Positions 1 to 6,784 of a DNA stretch of 7,538 nt are shown piece by piece. Origin of the DNA: Bacteroidota bacterium (GTDB lineage: Bacteria; Bacteroidota; Bacteroidia; UKL13-3); contig CANHJJ010000081.1 of NCBI GenBank assembly GCA_947460565.1, positions 1 through 7,538 of the forward strand, written 5' to 3'. Numbering within the stretch: position 1 is the first letter of the stretch; every line of letters begins with the position of its first letter. The translations under genes were made by a program, and so were the position numbers. The notes under the pieces were generated by a model. That model searched no databases, was not told the DNA's origin, and was given only the letters and a program-made list of their open reading frames with translations.

Positions 1-1
1 A

Positions 2-1405
2 TATAGGCGATTACCAGGCTTTACACAACTTGTTCAGGAAGTAAAAGAAGAAACCGAAACCCGCATTCCACTTGATTCCACAGGATATTTTTTTGTAAGC
101 GAGTTTACCAAACCTGATTATAAAAAGCCAGCCTATTTGGTTTTGCCAAAGTTTGGCTCTTCACTTAAAAATGGGGCTAACAAAAACAATGTGAAACTAA
201 CTTCACCTCGTTTTTATGATGTTACTTTTTTCGCAGATGAATTAGTAACCCAGTTGGCTGATAATTCCATCATCAATACTTATTATCAGCCTATTTCTGC
301 TGCAGGCGCACAATTATTTAATCCGGGATTGAATGGCTTATTCAAATTAGGCATGGTTGATTTGTTTGAAGACTATCGATTTGTGGGCGGACTTCGCATA
401 AGCTATGATTTGAGTGGATTGGATTATTTTGTTTCGTTCGAAACTTTGAAAAAACGAATGGACCATAAATTTCAATTTTACCGCCAATCGAGGGCTGGAA
501 ATAGTCCTGAAGGATTTAGTGCAAGAAGTTTATCACATGAGTTAAGGTACATCACCAAATACCCAATTAGTCAAACAAGTAGTTTTAGATTAAACATTTT
601 TGGTCGCCAAGACCGAGATGTTTACAGGGCCAATGGCCAAGCTTCGCTTGAAGCGCCAGATAGAATTACCAATTGGGCAGGTTTTAAATTGGAGTATGTT
701 TTTGACAATTCAGTTCCTAAAGGGTTGAACCTTTTGAATGGCACTAAGTTTAAAGTTTTTTATGAAAAGTATATCAGTGTTGACAACAGCGATGTGCAAA
801 TGAATGTGCTAGGTTTTGATCTAAGGCACTTTGAAAAAATACATCGTCAGATTATTTGGGCAACAAGGGTGAGTGCCAATACTTCTTTTGGACCAGCCAA
901 GGTTGTATATTACCTAGGTGGAGTAGAGAATTGGATTATTCCTCGTTTTAATAATGATATTTCAACCTCAGGAGATCAAAATTATATTTTTCAGGCATTG
1001 GCTTGTAATCTTAGGGGTTTTGATCAAAACATTCGCAATGGAAACACATTTGCCGTTATCAATACAGAGATACGTTTCCCAGTGTTTCAATATGCCTTCA
1101 ACCGCCCTTTGAGAAGTGAATTTTTGCACAATTTTCAAGTGGTACCCTTCTTTGATATTGGCTCAGCTTGGGTGGGAGATAATCCATATAGCGAAGACAA
1201 TACCTTCAACCAAAAAATAATAGATATCAAGCCTATTAGAGCCAAAGTGATTAATGTGCGCGACCCAATCGTTGCCGGTTTTGGCGGAGGTTTAAGAACT
1301 AAATTATTGGGTTATTTTGTGAGGTTTGATGTGGCTTGGGGCATACAAGATGCGGAGATAAACAAAAAGCCTGTTTACTATGTAAGTTTAACTCAGGATT
1401 TTTAG
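2..1405 (+). CDS. Omp85/BamA-like outer-membrane beta-barrel protein, 3' part (5' end outside window)
   Basis: The reading frame is open from the left edge to a TAG at 1403-1405, giving 467 visible residues. A TTG at 137 could be taken as a start, but the in-frame sequence upstream of it is protein-like, so the gene most likely begins outside the window. The visible part has many alternating hydrophobic/polar strands, fitting an outer-membrane barrel. Near visible residues 337-340 sits LRGF, matching the (V/L)RGF/Y motif of loop 6 in Omp85-family barrels, followed by a strand with NTEIRFPVF, then FFDIGSAWVG and FGGGLRTKL. The chain ends in Phe (YVSLTQDF), as expected for a C-terminal beta-signal strand recognised by the Bam machinery. 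In Bacteroidota, similar barrels are, as I recall, often fused to an N-terminal TolB/WD40-like propeller; that part cannot be seen here. Membership of the Omp85 superfamily is likely; whether it exports proteins, or has another role, is open. The next gene is convergent, 455 bases away. Confidence 0.82.
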   Translation, partial: YRRLPGFTQLVQEVKEETETRIPLDSTGYFFVSEFTKPDYKKPAYLVLPKFGSSLKNGANKNNVKLTSPRFYDVTFFADELVTQLADNSIINTYYQPISAAGAQLFNPGLNGLFKLGMVDLFEDYRFVGGLRISYDLSGLDYFVSFETLKKRMDHKFQFYRQSRAGNSPEGFSARSLSHELRYITKYPISQTSSFRLNIFGRQDRDVYRANGQASLEAPDRITNWAGFKLEYVFDNSVPKGLNLLNGTKFKVFYEKYISVDNSDVQMNVLGFDLRHFEKIHRQIIWATRVSANTSFGPAKVVYYLGGVENWIIPRFNNDISTSGDQNYIFQALACNLRGFDQNIRNGNTFAVINTEIRFPVFQYAFNRPLRSEFLHNFQVVPFFDIGSAWVGDNPYSEDNTFNQKIIDIKPIRAKVINVRDPIVAGFGGGLRTKLLGYFVRFDVAWGIQDAEINKKPVYYVSLTQDF

Positions 1406-1596
1406 AGAATGTATAAGTGGATTCAATAACACTTAAATAAGATATAACAAATAAATGCATATTGCTTATAGCTTTCTTTCGTCATTATACAAAACGAACA
1501 TCTAAATAGGCCAAAGTCATTTTCTTGCAGATTTTATAAGGGTCGGACCAAATAGCCTTCCGAATGCGAAGCACGATTTTCGTAGTGCGTGCAATC

Positions 1597-1638
1597 GTCA
1601 TTGCGAATCCCGATTATCGGGATTTCGTTCGCAATGAC
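1597..1638. repeat. REP-like palindrome with CGTCATTGCGA core
   Basis: An 11-base arm GTCATTGCGAA (1597-1607) is perfectly complementary to TTCGCAATGAC (1628-1638). Nested inside, ATCCCGAT (1607-1614) pairs with ATCGGGAT (1616-1623), leaving a short bulge on the right side (1624-1627). The outer sequence resembles the CGTCATTGCGAGGAACGAAGCAATC-like intergenic repeats that I recall as widespread in Bacteroidota genomes; that comparison is from memory. Both strands can fold into a long hairpin. Confidence 0.65.
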
Positions 1639-1718
1639 CAGCGTTCAAGCGGCAAAAAGCATACAGCGGCAAGGGGAAATCTTTTTGAGTTTGGGAATTG
1701 CGTATGCTTGCACCTTGA

Positions 1719-1734
1719 TTCCGATTAATCGGAA
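1719..1734. repeat. Perfect 16-base palindrome TTCCGATTAATCGGAA
   Basis: The sequence equals its own reverse complement over all 16 bases. It is part of the composite repeat element and its half overlaps the inner arm at 1727-1735. With no loop it is better seen as a cruciform arm or repeat piece than as a terminator hairpin. Confidence 0.6.
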
Positions 1735-1860
1735 GAAGCATTTTGGCCCGACTCATCGGGATTTTGATGCTTCAAAAGGAAAATGAAAAACTTAAGATAG
1801 ATGTTCGTTTGAAAAGCAAATTCGGTAGCTTTCATTTTTCTTGAAAAAACGAAACAAAAA

Positions 1861-2439
1861 TCAACCTTTCATTCCCTCGCCAAAGCAATGTCGGCAGCGG
1901 GCTTCGTAAGTATCTTTTTCGCCAAGCATAACCAAGGCATCATTGCTGGTTTTACGAAACGAATGGGTGGCCAAATCACCACAAACCATACAAATGGCGT
2001 GCACTTTGGTAACATATTCAGCAATAGCCATCAGTTTGGGCATAGGTCCAAAAGGTTTGCCTAAATAATCCATATCTAGGCCTGCAACCACTACACGAAT
2101 GCCTTGTTCAGCTAGTTTCTCGCAAACATATACCAACTCATCATCAAAAAATTGTGCTTCGTCAATACCAATCACATCTGCCTCATTGGCCATTAGAAGA
2201 ATATTAAGAGATGAAGCTACAGGTGTCGAAGAAATGGAGTTCGAATTATGCGAAACTACATCGTTTTCGTCATAGCGCGTATCCACAGCAGGCTTAAAAA
2301 TCTCTATATTTTGGTTGGCAATTTTTGCCCTATTTAGCCTACGAATCAACTCTTCGGTTTTACCCGAAAACATAGATCCACACACAACTTCTATCCAGCC
2401 TTTCTTGTATGAGGTATTTCTGTGCGGTTCTAAAAACAT
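1861..2439 (-). CDS. tdk: Thymidine kinase, type II (TK1-like)
   Basis: This cytosolic enzyme phosphorylates thymidine (and deoxyuridine) with ATP to dTMP in the pyrimidine salvage pathway. Numbered from the ATG, the P-loop GSMFSGKT lies at residues 21-28 and the Walker B/catalytic segment DEAQFF at 93-98, with Glu94 the expected general base. AGLDMDYLGKPF follows at 119-130. The zinc-ribbon cysteines are CMVC (150-153) and CRHC (182-185), and the lasso Tyr178, in TYEARC, is expected to contact thymidine. The length of 192 residues is normal for the family. I chose the ATG at 2437-2439; a TTG three codons upstream (2446-2448) extends the frame but overlaps a probable promoter box. The gene stands alone on the minus strand, divergent from the downstream unknown gene and convergent with the barrel gene. 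All key residues are present, so it should be active. Confidence 0.97.
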   Translation of the reverse strand: MFLEPHRNTSYKKGWIEVVCGSMFSGKTEELIRRLNRAKIANQNIEIFKPAVDTRYDENDVVSHNSNSISSTPVASSLNILLMANEADVIGIDEAQFFDDELVYVCEKLAEQGIRVVVAGLDMDYLGKPFGPMPKLMAIAEYVTKVHAICMVCGDLATHSFRKTSNDALVMLGEKDTYEARCRHCFGEGMKG

Positions 2440-2445
2440 GTTTGG

Positions 2446-2453
2446 CAAAAATA
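2446..2453 (-). promoter_or_regulatory. Candidate -7 box of tdk promoter
   Basis: On the minus strand the octamer TATTTTTG matches the Bacteroidota primary-sigma -7 consensus TAnnTTTG at every fixed position. It ends 6 bases before the ATG, so transcription from it would start at or very near the start codon, giving a leaderless or nearly leaderless mRNA. A TTTT stands about 19 bases upstream where TTTG/TTG would be expected, so the -33 element is weak. No Shine-Dalgarno sequence is present. Confidence 0.35.
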
Positions 2454-2653
2454 ACTTTTTGTCTCACATGTAAAAATGATGGAAGGCATTTGTTGTATGT
2501 ATTGAATGAGGGAGAGGGTTTTGGCAAAATATGTATGCGATTGTTAATTCAAAAAAGCCAATATATCCCTAAGCTTAGTGTTCGTAGCACACTTAATAAC
2601 ACATGTTTATTTTTATTATTACCAATTACCATATAAAAAGCAATTTTTGCCCT

Positions 2654-3541
2654 ATGAATTCATTGCAACTGATAACTAAAATTAAGAGCCGCTTAGCAGA
2701 GATGACAGAATTGAGTGATGATATATTATCTCATAACAAGAATCTGCTAGCCATTGAAAAGGAAGTATTAAAGAAAAATTGTGCAGAATTGTACGATCTA
2801 TTACTAAGGCTAAAAACCAATGAAGAGCAAATAATTGAAAATGTTGCATCGAAAGGAGAGACAATAAAAGCAGAAGAGCCTATCATCATAAATAATCCTG
2901 CCCCAGAAGTGGTAAATGAAATACCTAAATTGGAAGATATTTTGATTGAAGAATTGCCCTCTTTTAACAACATGATTGAAACAGCTGGACAGGAAGTTAC
3001 ATTGAACAGCATTGCTGAAATTATTGTAGAAGAAGAAGAGATTGAAGAATTTGAAATCATTAAGGTAGTTGAAGAGCCTATAGCTGTCATTCAAACCCCA
3101 ATAATTGAAAATAAGATTGAAACACATAAGCCTACTGATTGGAAGCCTGAACTGAAGATTGGTAGAACGGTGATGCCTGAAATACCAAAAGAAGATCCAA
3201 AACCCGAACCTGTTTTAAGTGTTGAAAAAATGGAGGATGAACTAAGCTTTAATGAGCGCATAGCCAAAAACATTGAGAGGTATCAGATTTCAGATAAACC
3301 CGTTGAACCTAAAATTGATAACCTAAAAACGGCCATATCATTGAATAAGAAAATTGCTTTTGTGAATGAGCTTTTCAAAGAAAATGTCGTGGATTATGCT
3401 AAAAACATTGATAGAATAAACAATGCATCAGACATCACTGAGGCTATGGGATATTTTGCCGAGTTAAAAACCCAATATAATTGGCAAGCAAAAAACGAGC
3501 TTGTGGTAGAGTTAGAAAAACTTATTCAACGAAGGTTTTAG
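2654..3541 (+). CDS. Conserved-looking protein of unknown function with acidic linker
   Basis: The product is 295 residues from the ATG at 2654. An in-frame ATG at 2603 would add 17 hydrophobic residues with poor coding character, so I prefer the later start, where the sequence becomes MNSLQLITKIKSRL. Residues 1-60 look like an amphipathic helix or coiled coil rich in Lys, Glu and Leu. Residues about 60-220 are low-complexity, rich in Glu, Ile, Pro and Val (for example EEEEIEEFEIIKVVEEP), probably disordered. Residues 223-295 form a compact helical domain with SLNKKIAFVNELF, a YNW triplet and the ending LIQRRF. I recall similar C-terminal domains in uncharacterised Bacteroidota proteins, but cannot name a family. 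There is no signal peptide or membrane segment, so it is probably cytoplasmic. It lies 86 bases before the E1 gene on the same strand and could share its transcript. The function is unknown. Confidence 0.85.
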   Translation: MNSLQLITKIKSRLAEMTELSDDILSHNKNLLAIEKEVLKKNCAELYDLLLRLKTNEEQIIENVASKGETIKAEEPIIINNPAPEVVNEIPKLEDILIEELPSFNNMIETAGQEVTLNSIAEIIVEEEEIEEFEIIKVVEEPIAVIQTPIIENKIETHKPTDWKPELKIGRTVMPEIPKEDPKPEPVLSVEKMEDELSFNERIAKNIERYQISDKPVEPKIDNLKTAISLNKKIAFVNELFKENVVDYAKNIDRINNASDITEAMGYFAELKTQYNWQAKNELVVELEKLIQRRF

Positions 3542-3597
3542 TGCTTTTTTGCTTGCAAAATCATGCTTTATTTATAAGTAATTAAAAACTTTAGACG

Positions 3598-3605
3598 TAT
3601 TTTCG
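3598..3605 (+). promoter_or_regulatory. Candidate -7 box upstream of the E1 gene
   Basis: TATTTTCG matches the TAnnTTTG consensus except for one base (C for T) and ends 22 bases before the ATG at 3628. No good TTTG/TTG is present at the expected -33 distance (around 3576-3580), so this is only a candidate. If real, the E1 gene has its own promoter in addition to, or instead of, read-through from the gene upstream. Confidence 0.25.
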
Positions 3606-3627
3606 CTCCGCCTTATTAATTCAAATT

Positions 3628-5646
3628 ATGCTTAATTATAATCGTAAAAACTATAGTGATGATACCCTTGTAGATCTTTATAAAGCCATTATTAAACCGC
3701 GCCTTATCGAAGAAAAAATGCTTATTTTACTACGTCAAGGAAAAGTGAGTAAATGGTTTAGTGGTATTGGCCAAGAAGCAATTAGCGTAGGTTGTGTGAA
3801 GGCGCTGCACGATGATGAATACGTGCTTCCATTACACCGTAATTTGGGCGTTTTTACTGGAAGAAACATTCCATTTGCCAAGCTTTTTAGCCAATGGCAA
3901 GGCAAGAAAAATGGTTTTTCAAAAGGCCGTGAGCGCTCGTTCCATTTCGGAACTAATGAGTACCACATTGTAGGAATGATATCGCATTTGGGTGCTATGT
4001 TGGGCGTGGCTGATGGCATTGCACTGGCGCATAAAATCAAAAAAGAGAAAAAAATCAGTGTGGTCTTTAGTGGTGATGGTGGTGCAAGTGAAGGTGATTT
4101 CCACGAAGCCATCAATACAGCTGCTGTATGGCAATTGCCAGTAATCTTTCTAATAGAAAATAATGGCTATGGATTATCTACACCAACCAATGAGCAGTTT
4201 CGTTTCAAAAGTTTTATAGATAAAGGAGTTGGATATGGTATAGAGGCTTATCGCATTGATGGTAATAATATTTTAGAAACCTATGATGTGATAAAAAACT
4301 TGGCAGAGTCGATGCGTAACAACCCTAGACCTGTATTATTGGAATGTATGACTTTCCGTATGCGCGGCCATGAGGAGGCATCAGGAGTTAAATATGTACC
4401 GCAAGAATTATTTGAAATTTGGGGCAAAAAAGACCCTGTTGTCAATTACGAAAAGTACCTACTAGAAAATAACATCATCACTCAGGAACTAATTGCGAGT
4501 ATCAAATCTGAGATTAAGGCAGAAATAGATGCTGGGGTAATTTCAGTTGAAAATGAGCCTGAAATCACACCTGTGACAGATGAAGAAATAAATGATGTTT
4601 TCAAAGTCATACCTTCAGTTCCCTCTAGTCATTTTGAAAATTTGCAACATGTTACAGTAAAACCTGAGACTACTCAAAAAACGGATAAGCGCTTAGTTGA
4701 TGCCATTAGTGATGGCCTAAAATTGTCGATGCGCAAGCATGATAATTTGGTCTTGATGGGGCAAGACATTGCTGAATATGGTGGTGTGTTTAAAATAACG
4801 CAAGGTTTTGTGGAAGAGTTTGGCAAAGCAAGGGTAAGAAATACCCCACTTTGTGAAAGTGCGATTCTAGGTGCTGGATACGGCTTGTCTATCAAAGGCA
4901 TGAAAGCCATGGTAGAAATGCAGTTTGCAGACTTTGTGAGTGTTGGTTTTAATCAAATTGTAAATAACCTAGCGAAGAGTTACTACCGTTGGGGACAAAA
5001 TGCCGATGTGGTGGTTAGAATGCCAACAGGTGCAGGCATGGGCGCAGGTCCTTTCCATTCGCAAAGCAACGAGGCTTGGTTTTTCCATGTGCCAGGTTTG
5101 AAAATAGTTTACCCTTCAACACCAGGCGATGCCAAAGGTCTATTATCTGCAAGTATTTCAGATCCTAACCCAGTTTTATTTTTTGAACATAAAAATTTAT
5201 ATAGAAATACAGAAATTGAAGAGGCTGTTTTTGATGATTATTATGAATTAGAAATTGGTCCTGCTCGCAAGGTGCAAGAAGGGGAGGAAATATCCATCAT
5301 AACTTATGGCGCGGGAGTCCACTGGGCAAGTAAATTTGCCAAAGAACAAAACATTGATGCCGATATTCTTGACTTAAGAACCTTGATGCCTTGGGATAAA
5401 AATGCAGTGGAGCAAAGTGTGAAGAAAACTGGTAAAATAATTGTGTTGCATGAAGATACCCTAACAGGTGGAATAGGTGCAGAGATTGCTGCTCACATTG
5501 CACAGCATTGCTTTAAGTTCTTAGATGCTCCTGTTGTTAGAGTCGCATCGCTCGACACCCCTGTGCCTTTCAATACAGACTTGGAGCAAAATTTCTTGCC
5601 TAAAGAAAGGTTGAAAGCCGCTATTGACGAATTATTGAATTACTAG
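3628..5646 (+). CDS. 2-oxoacid dehydrogenase E1 component, fused alpha and beta subunits
   Basis: This thiamine-diphosphate enzyme decarboxylates a 2-oxoacid and passes the acyl group to the lipoyl domain of an E2 partner. Residues 1 to about 330 are E1-alpha: WFSGIGQEAISVG (43-55), HRNLGVF (70-76), the ThDP/Mg motif from GDG (149-151) to NN (178-179), and FRMRGHEEASG (243-253), whose His248 region corresponds to the active-site loop. A variable, acidic linker spans about 305-352. Residues about 353-672 are E1-beta: LMGQDIAEYGGVF (376-388), NTPLCES with probable catalytic Glu410, QFADF (432-436), GPFHSQSNEAWF (474-485, His477) and DLRTLMPWD (582-590). Both halves keep their key residues. The pattern resembles branched-chain 2-oxoacid dehydrogenases more than AceE-type E1, but the substrate (pyruvate or branched-chain 2-oxoacids) cannot be settled. 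Such fusions are common in Bacteroidota. No E2 or E3 gene is nearby. The ATG start fits the family N-terminus. Confidence 0.95.
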   Translation: MLNYNRKNYSDDTLVDLYKAIIKPRLIEEKMLILLRQGKVSKWFSGIGQEAISVGCVKALHDDEYVLPLHRNLGVFTGRNIPFAKLFSQWQGKKNGFSKGRERSFHFGTNEYHIVGMISHLGAMLGVADGIALAHKIKKEKKISVVFSGDGGASEGDFHEAINTAAVWQLPVIFLIENNGYGLSTPTNEQFRFKSFIDKGVGYGIEAYRIDGNNILETYDVIKNLAESMRNNPRPVLLECMTFRMRGHEEASGVKYVPQELFEIWGKKDPVVNYEKYLLENNIITQELIASIKSEIKAEIDAGVISVENEPEITPVTDEEINDVFKVIPSVPSSHFENLQHVTVKPETTQKTDKRLVDAISDGLKLSMRKHDNLVLMGQDIAEYGGVFKITQGFVEEFGKARVRNTPLCESAILGAGYGLSIKGMKAMVEMQFADFVSVGFNQIVNNLAKSYYRWGQNADVVVRMPTGAGMGAGPFHSQSNEAWFFHVPGLKIVYPSTPGDAKGLLSASISDPNPVLFFEHKNLYRNTEIEEAVFDDYYELEIGPARKVQEGEEISIITYGAGVHWASKFAKEQNIDADILDLRTLMPWDKNAVEQSVKKTGKIIVLHEDTLTGGIGAEIAAHIAQHCFKFLDAPVVRVASLDTPVPFNTDLEQNFLPKERLKAAIDELLNY

Positions 5647-5820
5647 TTAATCGCTGATTCTAATATTGCTTTTACTTAAATTGTAAAGGGTTTGGCTGAT
5701 TCGCTAAATTGGAAATGTTTCCTATGCACTGTGCGAAATCATTCTGTAACATATACCACTTTGCTTTTAGCACCTATAATTTCGAAGGTATTGGAAAAGT
5801 TCATGCTGTTTCGAATGCAT

Positions 5821-5851
5821 AAAAAAAGCCGTTTCATTTGAAACGGCTTTT
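5821..5851. terminator. Hairpin terminator between the convergent E1 and rpoD genes
   Basis: AAAAGCCGTTTC (5824-5835) pairs perfectly with GAAACGGCTTTT (5840-5851) around the loop ATTT, a 12-base-pair stem. Seven A residues at 5821-5827 give a T-run after the stem on the minus strand, which makes it a classical intrinsic terminator for rpoD, 8 bases past its stop codon. On the plus strand the stem ends in TTTT, so it may also stop E1 transcripts, 175 bases after that stop codon. Confidence 0.88.
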
Positions 5852-5858
5852 AAGTTAT

Positions 5859-6722
5859 TTATCCTAAATAGGCTTTTAATATTTTGCTCTTGCTTGATTT
5901 GCGCAATCTGCGTAATGCTTTTTCTTTAATCTGACGAACACGCTCTCTGGTTAAACCAATCTTCTCGCTAATGTCTTCCAAGGTATGCGCAGGGCCGCCA
6001 TCAAGACCGTAGTAAAACTTCAATACGTCTTTTTCTTTTTCGCTTAAAGTTGAAATCACACGATTGATTTCTTTTTGAAGTGATTCGTTAATCAATTGAA
6101 CATCTGGTCTAGGCTCATCATTACTATCCAACACACCTAAGAGGGTATTGTCTTCACCTTCTGTTAATGGGGCGTCAATACTTAGATGTCTTCCAGTACT
6201 TCTCATAGCATTTTCAACCTCAAGTACTGGAATATCCATGGCTTCTGCTATCTCATCAACAGTTGGTTCGCGCTCAAGCTCTTGTTCAAGTTTAGCAGCA
6301 GTGTTACCAATTCTACCAATAGAGCCTACTTTGTTTAAAGGCAAACGTACAATACGACTTTGGTCAGCTAAAGCTTGCAAAATCGATTGTCTAATCCACC
6401 AAACAGCATATGAAATGAATTTAAAACCACGGGTTTCATCAAAACGTTTTGCCGCTTTAATCAAACCTAAGTTTCCTTCATTAATTAAATCACCAAGGGT
6501 TAAACCTTGATTTTGATATTGTTTTGATACAGAAACAACAAAGCGTAAGTTGGCGTTTACCAAACGCTCTAATGCTACTTGATCTCCTTCACGAATTCTA
6601 CGAGCTAGTTCCACCTCTTCTTGGGCATCAATCATCGGCACTTTACTAATCTCATTCAGATACTTATCTAGCGATTTGCTTTCGCGATTAGTAAACTGTT
6701 TGCTTATTTTAAGTTGTCTCAT
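5859..6722 (-). CDS. rpoD: Primary (group 1) RNA polymerase sigma factor, RpoD/SigA type
   Basis: This is the housekeeping sigma factor that directs RNA polymerase to promoters. At 287 residues it is much shorter than E. coli RpoD because region 1.1 and the non-conserved insert are missing, as is usual in Bacteroidota. Region 1.2 is at about 17-47 (SLDKYLNEISKV). Region 2 runs about 50-125, with NLRFVVSVSKQYQNQGL, DLINEGNLGLIKAAKRFD and the -10-reading RGFKFISYAVWWIRQSI at 98-114. Region 3 covers about 127-205. Region 4 is at about 226-287, with the helix-turn-helix TLEDISEKIGLTRERVRQIKEKALRRLR at 247-274 (quoted here in outline; key residues T247, R259, R261, Q264). The ATG at 6720-6722 gives the family-typical N-terminus MRQLKISK. 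It should read the TTTG / TAnnTTTG promoters suggested at several genes in this window. A strong terminator follows the stop. Confidence 0.97.
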   Translation of the reverse strand: MRQLKISKQFTNRESKSLDKYLNEISKVPMIDAQEEVELARRIREGDQVALERLVNANLRFVVSVSKQYQNQGLTLGDLINEGNLGLIKAAKRFDETRGFKFISYAVWWIRQSILQALADQSRIVRLPLNKVGSIGRIGNTAAKLEQELEREPTVDEIAEAMDIPVLEVENAMRSTGRHLSIDAPLTEGEDNTLLGVLDSNDEPRPDVQLINESLQKEINRVISTLSEKEKDVLKFYYGLDGGPAHTLEDISEKIGLTRERVRQIKEKALRRLRKSSKSKILKAYLG

Positions 6723-6751
6723 CTATACTTCTTATTTCCTATTGTTAAGTG

Positions 6752-6766
6752 AATGTTTAGAACATT
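6752..6766. promoter_or_regulatory. Small dyad AATGTT-TAG-AACATT in the rpoD leader
   Basis: The perfect 6-base arms (6752-6757 and 6761-6766) flank a 3-base spacer, 29 bases upstream of the rpoD ATG. If the promoter proposed at 6785-6814 is right, the dyad lies in the 5' untranslated region. It could be a protein-binding site or a weak hairpin; AT-rich sequence also produces such dyads by chance. Confidence 0.2.
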
Positions 6767-6784
6767 TGGGTTGCAAATTTCGTA

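Larger units (their letters stand above)
1542..1773. repeat. Composite inverted-repeat element, possibly MITE- or REP-like
   Basis: The outer arms GTCGGACCAAA (1542-1552) and TTTGGCCCGAC (1742-1752) are reverse complements at 10 of 11 positions. Just inside, CTTCCGAAT (1557-1565) and AATCGGAAG (1727-1735) pair at 8 of 9. Within lie a long palindrome (1597-1638) and a perfect 16-base palindrome (1719-1734). At the right end GAAGCA (1735-1740) pairs with TGCTTC (1768-1773) around the hairpin CCCGA-CTCA-TCGGG (1747-1760). The motif TCGGGATTT occurs twice (1618-1625 region and 1757-1764 region). A short direct repeat GATTTT flanks the structure (1530-1535, 1760-1765), but is too short to call a target duplication. 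No transposase is encoded. It could be a non-autonomous mobile element, a cluster of REP-like units, or a structured 3' region; the boundaries are my estimate. Confidence 0.5.
1406..1860. other. Gene-free convergent intergenic region rich in inverted repeats
   Basis: This is a 455-base stretch between the stop codons of the barrel gene and tdk. No convincing gene is present: a 65-codon open frame at 1589-1786 runs straight through the palindromes and looks like chance. The first 130 bases are plain AT-rich sequence with one weak dyad (TAAGTG at 1414-1419, CACTTA at 1430-1435) just after the barrel stop, without a T-run. From about 1540 to 1775 several inverted repeats are nested (listed separately). 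From about 1826 to the tdk stop there is a T-rich/A-rich stretch (TTTTTC-TT-GAAAAA at 1835-1848) that might end tdk transcription, but the stem is purely A/T except for one pair. Confidence 0.7.

Noticed and set aside
1414..1435. Inverted repeat TAAGTG / CACTTA just after the barrel gene
   Set aside because: The stem is only 6 base pairs with a 10-base loop and no T-run, too weak to call a terminator.
1589..1786. Open frame of 65 codons on the plus strand
   Set aside because: It runs through the palindromic repeats, has no recognisable protein features and no promoter-like box; it looks like a chance frame in repeat DNA.
1835..1848. TTTTTC-TT-GAAAAA downstream of tdk
   Set aside because: It is almost purely A/T with a 2-base loop; it may aid termination, but cannot be supported as an intrinsic terminator.
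2409..2636. Open frame of 75 codons on the plus strand
   Set aside because: It overlaps the tdk start on the opposite strand and the divergent promoter region, and its composition is not protein-like.
2642..2649. AATTTTTG as a -7 box for the unknown gene
   Set aside because: The first base does not fit TAnnTTTG and no TTTG/TTG lies at the proper distance upstream.
3547..3560. TTTTGC-TT-GCAAAA between the unknown gene and the E1 gene
   Set aside because: It is short, with a minimal loop and no following T-run; not enough to separate the two genes into different transcripts.
5711..5722. Near-palindrome GGAAA-TG-TTTCC downstream of the E1 gene
   Set aside because: It is short and isolated, with no T-run; the strong hairpin at 5821-5851 explains termination better.
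6148..6510. Plus-strand open frame of 120 codons opposite rpoD
   Set aside because: It is the antisense shadow of the strongly conserved sigma factor gene; no independent coding evidence.
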